24,235 bases of DNA from Methanolobus sp. UBA118 (lineage in GTDB: Archaea; Halobacteriota; Methanosarcinia; Methanosarcinales; Methanosarcinaceae). Below the pieces are notes generated by a model. That model worked only from the letters and a program-made list of their open reading frames with translations, was not told the DNA's origin and searched no databases. This document shows positions 6,945-15,199 of this stretch, piece after piece. The stretch spans positions 1-24,235 of the forward strand of contig DACO01000046.1 in NCBI GenBank assembly GCA_002508635.1, read 5' to 3'. Position numbers and translations under genes: made by a program. How positions within the stretch are numbered: the first letter of the stretch is position 1; the number at the start of each line of letters is the position of its first letter.

Positions 6945-9612
6945 TTCTGTGAATAATGTACACTATCAGCAGTGCACCGATCGCCAGCAGAACACCGAAT
7001 CCCGGAATTGTTCCGGAACCTTCTTCGGCTGTTTCATCTATTGTTTCAACTTCTCCTTCCTCGGAATATTCTATGCTTTCCACGCTCATAAGCTTGCCAT
7101 CATTCTGAGCCGACATAGTTGCATTATCAATTGTATTTTCCGGTTCTCTGATTGTTGCTTCACCAAAACCATCTCCTCCTCCCGAAGAACTGATCTTCTT
7201 TTCAGGAGCTGTGATCTCTGTCAATGGTAGATAGTCTGTATTATTCCCATCCAGATCATAGGCCGAATCACAAATACCATCACCGTCAGAATCAGTGCAG
7301 GTCTGGCTGAATCCCGTGCCATCTGGTTTAGCCCAATAATTTCCACCAATATAAGGACCACCAACAATATTCGGACTTTCTGTCAATTCGGTGTTCCAGA
7401 TATTATTAGGGTCTCTGTTAGACCCAATATCGAATTCCACATTAATAGTATTGTTGAGTAAATTGTTGAAAATCATATTGTCAACAGAATCTGACAAATA
7501 TATCCCACGATTATTATTTGATAATGTGTTGCCAATCAATTCATTGTCATTACTATGAAACTCCAGACTGATGCCATCCCCATTATCCGACACTATATTG
7601 TTCGTCAGGGTATTATTGTGGCTGAATAAATTGAAGTAAATACCATCTCCATTACTTGAAACAGTGTTGTTTTCAAGCATATTGTAGGTAGAATCATATA
7701 TCACAATACCAGAGCTGGAACTGTTAGTTATCGTATTTTTATCCAACTTGTTTTCGTAAGACCCATCTAAAAATATCCCATGTACAGAACTATTAATTAT
7801 TGTGTTATTGTCCAGCCTGTTGTAGTCAGAAGCATCCAGTACTATACCATGATTATTGTCCAGAATCGTGTTATTACACAATGTATTGTCGGAAGAATCG
7901 AACTCCAGTAGAATGCCAGCGTAATTGTAATCATCGGCAGCCACCCTATTATTGCTTAGAATATTGTTGCTGGACATCTCCAGGTAGATACCGTCAGACA
8001 CTCTATTATTATTCAGAATATTATTGCCACTGTATAAACCCAGATAGATGCTAATATTATTCCCTGATATACTATTATTGTCCAGAACGTTAGCACTGGA
8101 ATAACTCAGACTGACGCCATAATCGTTTCCTGTTATAAGATTATTGATCAGAGTGTTATTATTGCTTGTACCTGAAGAACCTCGGTACTCCCCTGCACGA
8201 ATACCATCTACATCAGCACCCGTTATAGTAAAACCATTAATGGTTATATTATCTGCATTTAGATAGAACACATAATCATTTGAAGATGCAGCTTTAACAA
8301 TAGTATTGTCTGGATTTCCAGAATAAGATTTTATTATTAATTCTTTATTCACATCAACGTTCTCTGTATAGGTTCCCGGGTACACAAGGATGGTATTACC
8401 CGGACTGGCGGCATTGATTGCTGCCTGAATCGAGATATAGTTCGCACAGCCACTGTCATCAACGGTGATCACATTCCCACTGCTCTGATCTTCTGAAGTT
8501 TTGATATCTGTCAGTGGTAGATAGTCTGTATTGTTTCCATCCAGAACATAGAGGGAATCAGAAATACCATCACCGTCAGAATCAGTGCAGGTCTGGCTGA
8601 ATCCTTTGCCATCTGGTTTTGCCCAGTAGTTACCTCCTAGATTAGGGCCACCTGCGATATTAGTTCCTGCGGTCTTTATGGTGTTCCAGATATTATTGGT
8701 GTTGATCCCGTCTAACTCAGCATTGTCCAGATTGTTGAAGAAATTGTTGTAGATCAGGTTGTTGCTGGAAGAACCCATCTTGATGCCCGTGCAACCATTG
8801 TTTGTAATGTTGTTGTTTGTCAGCGTGTTGTCGCTGGAATGATACAGCTCGACGCCATAGCCATTATTGTTTGCTGCTGTGTTGTCTGTCAACACATTGT
8901 TGTCGGAAGAACTTAGAGAAATACCGCAGTTATTGTCTGCTGCTGTGTTGTTTATCAGCTTGTTATTGCTGGAAGAAAACAGACGTATGCTTTCTATGGC
9001 ATTGTTTTCTACATTGTTGTTTTCCAGCATGTTGTTGTCGGAAGAACTCAAAAAGATTCCGATATCATTATTGTTTATTGCTGTGTTGTCTGTCAGCGCG
9101 TTGTTGTCGGAATGATCCAGCCATATACCTTTGTCATCATTATTTGCCACTTTGTTATTTGTCAACATATTGTTGCTGGAGTAATGCAGATAGATTCCGT
9201 AGTAATTGTTTTCCATGTTGTTGTTTGTCAGTATGTTGCTGCTGCAGGATTGCAGATAGATGCCTGCTTTGCAATATCCTGCACCACTCACACTGAAACC
9301 ACTGATCGTTACTCCATCTGCAGTGACGTCGAATACATGTTCATCTTCAGATGCAGCTACTACCTTTGTTACCGAAGCACCATCTTTTGACGTGATGTTC
9401 AACTGCTTATCGACATCCACATTCTCGTTGTAAGCTCCCGGATACACAAGAATGATATCTCCGTCAGTTGAATTATTAACGGCAGCCTGTATTGAAGTAT
9501 AATCAGCGCCGCCGTCATCATCAACCGTTATTGTGGCTGCCGATGCAGTTCCTATTATAATTAATAGCAATACTATCCCGAAAGGAATAACTACCCACTG
9601 TCCACTCCTCAT
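6931..9612 (-). CDS. Two-module NosD-type right-handed beta-helix surface protein with PGF-CTERM anchor
   Basis: An N-terminal signal peptide (about residues 1-25, ending GTASA) is followed by two tandem modules, about 27-372 and 379-805. Each opens with a TVDD...YxSIQAA block and VYPGxYxENVDV, continues with many 22-23-residue coils of the N-N-x-L/I-x-x-N type, and closes with GGNYWAKPDG and a DSDGDGIxDS acidic, probably calcium-binding, segment. This is the NosD/CASH beta-helix architecture. The C-terminus has an acidic linker, then PGFGVLLAIGALLIVYIIH and RKKDQ, which fits a PGF-CTERM signal for archaeosortase processing and lipid attachment. A role in the S-layer or cell surface is inferred; the name NosD does not imply a copper or nitrous-oxide function here. 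The start is supported by GGTGAT five bases upstream. Confidence 0.88.
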   Translation of the reverse strand: MRSGQWVVIPFGIVLLLIIIGTASAATITVDDDGGADYTSIQAAVNNSTDGDIILVYPGAYNENVDVDKQLNITSKDGASVTKVVAASEDEHVFDVTADGVTISGFSVSGAGYCKAGIYLQSCSSNILTNNNMENNYYGIYLHYSSNNMLTNNKVANNDDKGIWLDHSDNNALTDNTAINNNDIGIFLSSSDNNMLENNNVENNAIESIRLFSSSNNKLINNTAADNNCGISLSSSDNNVLTDNTAANNNGYGVELYHSSDNTLTNNNITNNGCTGIKMGSSSNNLIYNNFFNNLDNAELDGINTNNIWNTIKTAGTNIAGGPNLGGNYWAKPDGKGFSQTCTDSDGDGISDSLYVLDGNNTDYLPLTDIKTSEDQSSGNVITVDDSGCANYISIQAAINAASPGNTILVYPGTYTENVDVNKELIIKSYSGNPDNTIVKAASSNDYVFYLNADNITINGFTITGADVDGIRAGEYRGSSGTSNNNTLINNLITGNDYGVSLSYSSANVLDNNSISGNNISIYLGLYSGNNILNNNRVSDGIYLEMSSNNILSNNRVAADDYNYAGILLEFDSSDNTLCNNTILDNNHGIVLDASDYNRLDNNTIINSSVHGIFLDGSYENKLDKNTITNSSSSGIVIYDSTYNMLENNTVSSNGDGIYFNLFSHNNTLTNNIVSDNGDGISLEFHSNDNELIGNTLSNNNRGIYLSDSVDNMIFNNLLNNTINVEFDIGSNRDPNNIWNTELTESPNIVGGPYIGGNYWAKPDGTGFSQTCTDSDGDGICDSAYDLDGNNTDYLPLTEITAPEKKISSSGGGDGFGEATIREPENTIDNATMSAQNDGKLMSVESIEYSEEGEVETIDETAEEGSGTIPGFGVLLAIGALLIVYIIHRKKDQ
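7225..8640 (-). repeat. Intragenic duplication within the beta-helix gene (copies near 7225-7350 and 8515-8640)
   Basis: Two stretches of more than 100 bases, exactly 1290 bases (430 codons) apart, are nearly identical at the DNA level. They include a shared run of about 40 identical bases encoding the QTCTDSDGDG region. They are the closing segments of the two beta-helix modules, so the gene arose by in-frame duplication or is kept similar by gene conversion. Confidence 0.8.
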
Positions 9613-10004
9613 TTATGATCACCCTATATTTTATTTATTCAAATACAGAAAGTATTTAGCTGAACTAAAAAACTATTGTACTAAATTTTATAGGATTTTT
9701 GCTTAATATATCATTTATGAAACTAAGTTACATATTTAATATTATTGGATGTGTATTGCCAGGTATAAAATGTCAAAAATAATTTGCATACAAATATTGC
9801 AAATAATTCCGATGGTCCCATTTCCCCATCCTTTTGTTTGTGTATAGGCAAGAAAAATCTCAAAGGGATTAGAAATGTTCTTTATAGATTGTATAGAAAA
9901 CCTATAGGTAATATGAATGTGCCTCAGAACTCATAGGGTTCATCACGAATCAGCAGGGTTTTATCATCACAGGCACACTATTTTATTTTTTTAAGGTATG
10001 CTTT
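9613..10004. other. 392-base intergenic region with the beta-helix gene promoter
   Basis: AT-rich and without a credible gene. On the minus strand a TATA-like element TCCTATAAAATTT lies at 9695-9683, giving an expected start near 9664 and a leader of about 50 bases. The leader contains a small inverted repeat AAATAC-AGAAA-GTATTT (9641-9657), between TATA and the ribosome binding site, in a position suited to an operator or mRNA hairpin. The rest (about 9700-9990) holds nothing I can name. A weak hairpin AAGGTA/TACCTT (9993-10016) surrounds the pyrF stop but lacks a T-run on the pyrF strand. Confidence 0.5.
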
Positions 10005-10658
10005 TCAGAGTACCTTCTTTATTTCATTAACGATATCTCCAGCAGCTTTTGCGGGGTCATCTGACTGATAGATGCTTCTCCCGACGATCACCCAGTCAGT
10101 ACCTGCCATTATAGTATCAGCAGCACTGCCACCCTGGGCACCGACTCCGGGGGATATTATGGCAAGTTCGTTGCCTATTATCTTTCTGATCTCTTTTACC
10201 CTTTCAGGACGGGTAGCAGGAGCTACGACACCTGATGCTTTCTGGTCTGCAGCCATCTGAGCTATTATCTCACCTGCATCCTGCATGAGATCAAGTGCAC
10301 CGGGATGGCTCATCTCTGTGACCACGAAGATGTCCCTGTCTCTATCACGTGCAAGGTCCACGCAGATCTTCAGGCTGTCATGTCCGGTGAACCCCTGTAC
10401 TATCACCGCATCCGCTCCGGCATCGAATACCTGTTCACATATGAGACGGTTCGTGTTAGGGATATCGGCCACCTTGAAGTCGGCTATTATGGGTGCATAC
10501 TCTGCAAGCTTTCCTATGATCTGAAGTCCGCTGGCAAGTACGAGGGGGTAGCCAACCTTTATGGCATCAACGTGACCTGCAACAGCTTCTGATATTCTGA
10601 TGGCTTCATCGCTGTCAAGTACATCAAGTGCGAGTATGAGCCTTGTGTTCTTTTCCAT
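10005..10658 (-). CDS. pyrF: Orotidine 5'-phosphate decarboxylase
   Basis: Decarboxylates OMP to UMP, the last step of de novo pyrimidine synthesis, in the cytosol. The TIM-barrel signature is intact: LILALDV (Asp12), DAIKVGYPLV (Lys34), and the catalytic DFKVADIPNTN with Asp60, Lys62 and Asp65. The C-terminal phosphate-binding segment reads WVIVGRSIYQSDDP. The 217-residue length is usual for archaeal enzymes. The start is supported by GGGAGA a few bases upstream of the ATG. It begins 38 bases after the dys stop and is probably expressed from the dys promoter. Confidence 0.95.
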   Translation of the reverse strand: MEKNTRLILALDVLDSDEAIRISEAVAGHVDAIKVGYPLVLASGLQIIGKLAEYAPIIADFKVADIPNTNRLICEQVFDAGADAVIVQGFTGHDSLKICVDLARDRDRDIFVVTEMSHPGALDLMQDAGEIIAQMAADQKASGVVAPATRPERVKEIRKIIGNELAIISPGVGAQGGSAADTIMAGTDWVIVGRSIYQSDDPAKAAGDIVNEIKKVL

Positions 10659-10696
10659 AATTATCTCCCGGATTTGATTTTAAGCAGATATTTTCC

Positions 10697-11653
10697 TCAG
10701 GCTTTTTTTGCCAGCCGGCTCCTTGCTGCTGCGACCATTATCGGAAGCGTAATGGTGGCATCGGAGTGGACTGTTACGGAGCGTGCTGTCTCGCTGACCT
10801 TTCCCCAGGAACGTGCCTCATCAAGTGTTGCACCGCTTAAGCCCCCGGTTTCGGGGGTGTCCATTGTGAGCTGGATGGCGTACTCAAATTCCTGATGTGT
10901 GATAAGCATGGACTGGAATATGTAGTTCTTTGGGACACCGCCGCCGATAAGTACTGCCCCGGGGTCCTTTGCCTCATAGCAGATATCGATTATCTCTTTC
11001 ATGTCCGCAAAGACATCAACGTTGAGTTTGTTGGTCTGCTTGTAGAGCCATGCCTGAAGTCCTATCATGGAGTCCTGTATTGCAGGACAGTAGACCGGTA
11101 CGTTCATGTCGGCTGCAGCCCTGAGGATGGAGTCCCTGTCATCGATGTTGTTGCCGAGGTGTGTCATGAATTCCCTGATGGAGATGGTCTCGGGACCGAT
11201 ATCGGAGAGTATGCTCTTGATCTTCTCCTCGAAGTCAACAAAATAAGGTTCAGGGAGATAGACATCGTATATCCTGTTTATCTCATCGCTTTTCAGCTCA
11301 ATGTCATCACATTCCGCACATCCTTTGTAGTGATGCAGTCCCATTGATTCCACTATCTCATGTACCATGTTGGCACCGGTGGTGACAAGCACATCGATGT
11401 AGCCGTCATAAATGAGATCAGTTACTATCTGTCGCATTCCTGCGGGCACCATTGCACCTGCAAGCCCGAAAAAGCTGGTGGACCCGTTTGCAAGCATCTC
11501 GGTGTAGATGTCAACCGCATCTGCCAGCTTACCTGCTCCAAAGGCACAGCCATCGATGGCACACACAAGTTCGTCCACGCTCATATTCCCGGTGATCTTC
11601 GCCTGTCTGATAGGATTCTGGAGTTTCTCTCCATGTGAATGACAATGTTCCAT
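10697..11653 (-). CDS. dys: Deoxyhypusine synthase
   Basis: Transfers the aminobutyl group of spermidine to a lysine of translation factor aIF5A, the first step of hypusine formation. Family blocks include NGSTSFFGLAGAMVPAGMR, DVLVTTGANMVHE, CPAIQDSMIG and LIGGGVPKNYIFQSM; Lys242 in the last corresponds to the active-site lysine that forms the enzyme-substrate imine. The ending AITLPIMVAAAR-like segment (DATITLPIMVAAARSRL) is also typical. The 318-residue length fits archaeal DHS. The ATG has AGAGG about ten bases upstream. First gene of a probable dys-pyrF operon. The two reactions share no pathway, so the link is likely housekeeping co-expression. Confidence 0.95.
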   Translation of the reverse strand: MEHCHSHGEKLQNPIRQAKITGNMSVDELVCAIDGCAFGAGKLADAVDIYTEMLANGSTSFFGLAGAMVPAGMRQIVTDLIYDGYIDVLVTTGANMVHEIVESMGLHHYKGCAECDDIELKSDEINRIYDVYLPEPYFVDFEEKIKSILSDIGPETISIREFMTHLGNNIDDRDSILRAAADMNVPVYCPAIQDSMIGLQAWLYKQTNKLNVDVFADMKEIIDICYEAKDPGAVLIGGGVPKNYIFQSMLITHQEFEYAIQLTMDTPETGGLSGATLDEARSWGKVSETARSVTVHSDATITLPIMVAAARSRLAKKA

Positions 11654-11734
11654 TTTGAAAGCCTCTGTATTTAGCAGGGGTTATGTTGAGGTTGTTCTTT
11701 AAGGTTATTATGGCGGTTCAAATTTAATCTCTCT

Positions 11735-11746
11735 CTTTTTATATGG
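11735..11746 (-). promoter_or_regulatory. Putative dys-pyrF promoter (TATA box)
   Basis: On the minus strand CCATATAAAAAG lies about 82 bases upstream of the dys ATG. An expected start near 11715 gives a leader of about 60 bases. Confidence 0.45.
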
Positions 11747-11806
11747 AGATATAAGTAAACAGAAAAAACGGAACTTCATTATTTTTGGTGCGAGTATAAT
11801 TGAAGG

Positions 11807-11847
11807 AAAACATAAAATCAAGAAATCTGATAATTGTTTTTCAGATT
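11807..11847 (-). terminator. Hairpin at the end of the small membrane protein gene, stop codon within the stem
   Basis: On the minus strand AATCTGA (11830-11824 as the complementary arm, TCAGATT at 11841-11847) forms a 7-base stem around a 10-base AT-rich loop, followed by a T-rich stretch. The gene's TGA stop (11843-11841) is part of the first arm. This resembles the arrangements at the beta-helix, lipoprotein and mtaB genes. Confidence 0.5.
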
Positions 11848-12260
11848 ATAGCCCTATGAGCCATCGTGGTTATGTAGTAAAGGAATAATAACCATAAAAA
11901 GAACAAAACTCTCTTTTTCCATGTCTTACGGTTTTCACCTTTCTCTATATAAATAGGACCAACTACAAAGAGAATAAAGATCATTGAGATTATTAATATT
12001 TGCATGTTAGTGATTCGCCCAATAATGGGAAAGCTCCACTCCATGTTTTCGGGTATAGATATTATTATAAGTCCGATTAAATATAATCCCCCTATCAATA
12101 GAATCCCAAATGGCGTTAATCCCCCTACCAATCCATGTTGTTTATATAATCGTTTTTCCCAGCTTGTTCCGAATGTCTTTTTGTACCATCTTAGAGATAA
12201 CACAATTGCGGCAAACAAAAATATGAAAGTAAATATGAAAAGTATATCTTGATCGTTCAT
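11841..12260 (-). CDS. Small integral membrane protein of unknown function
   Basis: I do not recognise the family. From this start it is 139 residues with four hydrophobic segments: ILFIFTFIFLFAAIVLSL, FGILLIGGLYLIGLIIISI, ILIISMIFILFVVGPIYI and VLFFLWLLFLYYITTM. Basic and polar loops (RWYKKTFGTSWEKRLYKQ and EKGENRKTWKKR) lie between them and suggest a cytoplasmic face. The frame is open to an ATG at 12302, but ATG 12260 is preceded by GAGGG at a suitable distance, so I chose it. A TATA-like element on the minus strand near 12429-12416 could be its promoter. No neighbour points to a role. Confidence 0.65.
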   Translation of the reverse strand: MNDQDILFIFTFIFLFAAIVLSLRWYKKTFGTSWEKRLYKQHGLVGGLTPFGILLIGGLYLIGLIIISIPENMEWSFPIIGRITNMQILIISMIFILFVVGPIYIEKGENRKTWKKRVLFFLWLLFLYYITTMAHRAII

Positions 12261-13020
12261 ACATTCCCTCATGTTTTCAAGAAGTTGCAATATCCCTATC
12301 AAGTTTCCTCAAGGATTTTGAGTAAAAATCTTATTTGAGACATATCTTGCTGGCATTGAATGAAACTTCCTTAATAGTTAAAAGTCTGTGATAAATTAAT
12401 TAAAATATAACTGAATACTATATAAATTGATCAGGTTTCAGGTTTTTGAACTATGTGGGATATAAGTGATCAGTAGGATTTTTTGAGAGAACTCTATCTC
12501 TATCGGATAACTTGGCTCTTGGGATCTCAATTCAAATCGAAACATTTAGCTTAATATGTTTTCGCTAACATCCCCTTTGTGTTTTCGGTAGCAATTTAAC
12601 ACTTTGGGTTTTTATCCTTTTTAAACAATTACGGACTAAACTAAATAGGAAATAGGTTTTCTACAGAGCTTGCATAAGCACCAGTTATAACAATTAAAGG
12701 TAGTATTAAAGAAATAATAACTTGTATAAATTCAGCTAATGAAAATAGCTCTTCATTACTTAGCAATTTGTTACCACACCAATTAGTTAGACAGATTAAA
12801 TAACGTTCAAAAAAATATTTAAGAATTGCTATTTCAGTTCCTACTCACAATAATCAGCAAAAAATATTTCTTCTATCCTCATTTGATTCCCAGCCAAATT
12901 GCTCCTCTTTATGACAGGAAAACCATAAGAGCGGGGATTGTCATTAGTGTCATAGCTGTTAATAATGATGTCTGAGTCACCTGAAAAGGTCTCAGGTTTC
13001 CTGCTACAAATCAAAACAGC
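12261..13020. other. 760-base AT-rich gap without an intact gene
   Basis: Contains the putative promoter of the membrane protein gene (TATA-like AATTTATATAGTATT on the minus strand, about 12429-12415) and two overlapping open segments on the minus strand described as a possible pseudogene. A small inverted repeat ACCTGA/TCAGGT (12979-12997) lies just after the YdeI-family stop, without a T-run. From about 12430 to 12640 I see nothing recognisable. The stretch is clearly more AT-rich than the flanking genes. Confidence 0.5.
12641..13005 (-). pseudogene. Possible frameshifted remnant of a membrane protein gene
   Basis: On the minus strand two protein-like open segments in different frames meet near 12841-12847. 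The upstream one (13005 down to a TAG at 12843-12841) includes SYDTNDNPRSYGFPVIKR and ends ADYCE. The downstream one (12844 down to a TAG at 12643-12641) is 67 codons and includes ERYLICLTNWCGNKLL and the hydrophobic segment FIQVIISLILPLIVITGAYA. Neither has a good start codon or ribosome binding site. A single frameshift would join them into one chain of about 120 residues with a C-terminal membrane helix. The first segment is also in frame with the YdeI-family gene beyond its TGA. Chance open frames in AT-rich DNA remain quite possible. Confidence 0.3.
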
Positions 13021-13638
13021 TCACAGCATCCCCGGTTTTTTATCTTCCTCAAGTCTGTTTATAACTTCTCCGAGTCTTCTTTCCCTTGTTTCCTCTTTCT
13101 TTGCATCAAGTATCCACTCAATGTATTGTCTTTTATATCCGGGTGCGAAGTTATTGAAGTTCTCCCATGCTCGTTTATTTGCAGAAAGGGCTTTTTCGAT
13201 CTCAGGAGGTATCACAAGTGCCTTTTTCGTTTCTTTTTTACCGATTTTCAAACCGTTCTTATCCTCTGCAAGCAGTTCCCTTATTTTCTCGCAGCCAGCC
13301 TCTGTCATCTTTCCGGCTTTTATCATCTTCCTGGCCCTTTCTTTGTTCAGGTCGGACCAGTTGCTTTTCTTTTTTCGGGGCGTGAACTTCTGCATATATC
13401 TCTCATCGTCCAGAGTCCTTACAGTGCTGTCTATCCACCCAAAACAAATTGCCTCTTCTACAGCATCATTGTATGCTATGCGGGGTTTATTGGTGTGTTT
13501 CTTGTAGTATACCAGCCAGATCTCCTTTTTCTGGCTGTGATGTTTATCAAGCCAGTTTCTCCACTCATCACGGTCAGTTACGTAGAGTTGTTCAGGTGGA
13601 CGTTTCCAGGCTTTTTTCGAGTTGTCTGCGAAGTTCAT
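13021..13638 (-). CDS. YdeI/OmdA (OmpD-associated, bacteriocin-protection) family protein
   Basis: 205 residues, close to the family's usual length. Recognisable blocks are LYVTDRDEWRNWLDKHH near the N-terminus, EIWLVYYKKHT, the signature EEAICFGWIDSTVR (about 61-74), FTPRKKKSNWSDLNKERA, and a C-terminal helical segment with FNNFAPGYKRQYIEWI and many basic residues. Members are widespread in bacteria and scattered in methanogens; the biochemical function is unknown, and the bacteriocin-protection label comes from bacterial work that may not apply here. No signal peptide or membrane segment. The ATG is preceded by GGGCGAT, a modest ribosome binding site. It stands alone between AT-rich spacers, which is compatible with lateral acquisition. 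Confidence 0.85.
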   Translation of the reverse strand: MNFADNSKKAWKRPPEQLYVTDRDEWRNWLDKHHSQKKEIWLVYYKKHTNKPRIAYNDAVEEAICFGWIDSTVRTLDDERYMQKFTPRKKKSNWSDLNKERARKMIKAGKMTEAGCEKIRELLAEDKNGLKIGKKETKKALVIPPEIEKALSANKRAWENFNNFAPGYKRQYIEWILDAKKEETRERRLGEVINRLEEDKKPGML

Positions 13639-13866
13639 GAGATATCGCCCACATCTAACTTGTAGCGTTTTTTTTTTATTTACCTCTTTATGTTAAGAGT
13701 AAAGCACGGAGAGAATATCTGAAATCGGGAGAAAATCCGGGGGATAATATTAGTATAGGTCTGGAAGACCAGCAAATCACAACAGCCGACCTGGCAAAAT
13801 AATTCGATTGCAATTGATACTATCATTAAAATGATCTGGCAAAGTTATATTATGGACACAAAAGTT

Positions 13867-13903
13867 AAAAAAAGAGAATGGTAGAGAATTACTCTCTCCA
13901 TTC
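13867..13903 (-). terminator. Terminator of the lipoprotein gene, stop codon in the loop
   Basis: On the minus strand GAATGG (13903-13898) and following AGAGAG pair with TCTC and CCATTC (13881-13876), with a small internal bulge, then a run of Ts opposite 13873-13867. The TAA stop (13891-13889) sits in the loop. Confidence 0.65.
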
Positions 13904-14995
13904 GTATATGTAGTTTGTTCTGTAGTATCCTCCATTCTTATATAAGTAAAGTATTCTGAATGATCCACCAAATGCATTTGCTTCCGGTGCATTTGCTTTG
14001 AATGTACCTTCTTTGATGTCGCCCGTTCCATCCTGCCACCCCATCTTGAAGTAAGCTCCATATGTTTCATCTTCAAGGGAGTAGCCACTTGAAGTACCTC
14101 TGTCAATAGCTACATCTGCCATATCTATGCCAATAACACTTGTATCAGTAAGTCCAAGCTGACCAGGTGCTATAAGCTCGCCTTCCTTTCTTACATTGAT
14201 AGCTATCTCTTCTTCGGCAGCGTAGAAGTCTTCTGGTTCCTCACTAATAGTTCTGACCTGTACTGTTTCGCCCTTGTCTCCAGTGTTGCTGGTCCAGACA
14301 TTACCTCTTTCATAGTCTACATCGTAGCTGTAGTAGTCATTTGTGCTTGCTACCTTGTCGCCGTAGTCCTCAACTTTTGTAAGATACCAGCCAGGTGTTA
14401 TTCCGGATGCAGTTGTGCTTGTTTCCGTGCTTTCGAATTCAGCTTGCTGGCTGTCTGTTGCCATGCCTTCCAGCAGTTCCAGCGGTATTGAAACAGTTTG
14501 TCCGTCAATAATTTCAAATTCCACCGATTCTTCTACTCCTGCTCCGCTTATTATTACCTTGTAATTTCCAAGCGGCCAGCCGTCATCTGGCTTTTCGAGT
14601 ATGAATGTTCCACGCCCAAAGTCTTCACCTGTTTCTGATTCAAAGGTATGGATGGAGTAATCGTTATCAAGGTAGATCCACTCTACACTTATCACATCGT
14701 TCTCAAAATTGTCGTAGATGAACCATGCATATAGTTCTCCTGAATCCTTTGAATATTTGAGTACTTTATCTACTGGTATGAAGTTCTGTGTAGATGATGT
14801 CATCATTACTTCAAGAAGTCTTGGCTCGCCGCTAGCTGTCATGTCGCCATACTTTTCTGTTACTGCCTCGACGATCTCTTGTTCTTCTTCGGTTGTTCCA
14901 AAGCTTCCAGGCTTGTATGAGTCACTTATGTCTGTACATCCAGAAAAGGCAATCAAGCCTATCAAAAGTAGTACTAATAGTAGTTTTGATTTCAT
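13889..14995 (-). CDS. Secreted lipoprotein of unknown function
   Basis: 368 residues. The N-terminus is a lipoprotein signal: basic KSK, a hydrophobic core LLLVLLLIGLIAF and the lipobox FSGC with Cys20, followed by a Thr/Ser/Glu-rich linker. Residues about 70-165 form a beta-rich domain (VDKVLKYSKDSGELYAWF ... GRGTFILEKPDDGWPLGNYK) that looks like an immunoglobulin-like or pre-albumin-like accessory domain of cell-surface proteins. After a Ser/Thr-rich spacer (FESTETSTTASG) comes a second beta-rich region ending YYRTNYIYEWRE. I do not recognise a named family. The frame extends to a GTG at 15004, but ATG 14995 has GGTGGT four bases upstream and is the better start. A TATA box lies at 15050-15036 on the minus strand. 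Probably anchored on the outer face of the membrane. Confidence 0.75.
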   Translation of the reverse strand: MKSKLLLVLLLIGLIAFSGCTDISDSYKPGSFGTTEEEQEIVEAVTEKYGDMTASGEPRLLEVMMTSSTQNFIPVDKVLKYSKDSGELYAWFIYDNFENDVISVEWIYLDNDYSIHTFESETGEDFGRGTFILEKPDDGWPLGNYKVIISGAGVEESVEFEIIDGQTVSIPLELLEGMATDSQQAEFESTETSTTASGITPGWYLTKVEDYGDKVASTNDYYSYDVDYERGNVWTSNTGDKGETVQVRTISEEPEDFYAAEEEIAINVRKEGELIAPGQLGLTDTSVIGIDMADVAIDRGTSSGYSLEDETYGAYFKMGWQDGTGDIKEGTFKANAPEANAFGGSFRILYLYKNGGYYRTNYIYEWRE

Positions 14996-15035
14996 TTTTA
15001 CCACCAGCCCAAATTATATATCTTTTTCAGGACGG

Positions 15036-15050
15036 TTTTATATATTTTCG
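15036..15050 (-). promoter_or_regulatory. Putative lipoprotein gene promoter
   Basis: On the minus strand CGAAAATATATAAAA lies about 45 bases upstream of the chosen ATG, giving a short leader that contains the GGTGGT ribosome binding site. Confidence 0.5.
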
Positions 15051-15112
15051 ATTATATTTTAACTTAGTAAAACTGTGTAAGTTAATTATATAACTAAAAC
15101 AACGATGAACTC

Positions 15113-15125
15113 TTTATATAAAAAC
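15113..15125 (+). promoter_or_regulatory. Putative promoter of the membrane protein-phosphoesterase-Lhr operon
   Basis: TTTATATAAAAAC is a good archaeal TATA match, 75-87 bases before the ATG at 15200. Expected start near 15145. It diverges from the lipoprotein promoter across a short AT-rich region. Confidence 0.5.
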
Positions 15126-15199
15126 ATATCTTCATAATAAACAATTCTCTAAGAAATAAACTACAAATATAAATATCACATCAAACCAATCTCTCCTGG

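Noticed and set aside
8680..9260. CRISPR-like periodic repeats
   Set aside because: The period of about 66-69 bases is the codon-level repeat of 22-23-residue beta-helix coils. Repeats are degenerate and coding, with no conserved repeat/unique spacer structure.
8817..9296. Cysteine-rich open frame on the plus strand
   Set aside because: It is the complement of the repetitive Asn/Ser/Leu coils of the beta-helix gene; its Cys-rich composition is a by-product of that repeat and it has no ribosome binding site.
9993..10016. Hairpin around the pyrF stop as a terminator
   Set aside because: The AAGGTA/TACCTT stem is short with a 12-base loop, and the following bases on the pyrF strand are A-rich, not T-rich.
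12841..12843. In-frame TAG as a pyrrolysine codon in the gap segment
   Set aside because: Methylotrophic methanogens can use TAG for pyrrolysine, but the frame beyond this TAG hits another stop a few codons later, and no methylamine methyltransferase is present.
13126..13665. 179-codon plus-strand frame with many hydrophobic residues
   Set aside because: Opposite the YdeI-family gene, which has clear family signatures; no promoter or ribosome binding site supports the plus-strand frame.
13659..13676. T-run as a terminator or mobile-element scar
   Set aside because: A homopolymer of about ten T in an AT-rich spacer, with no stem, flanking duplication or adjoining element end.
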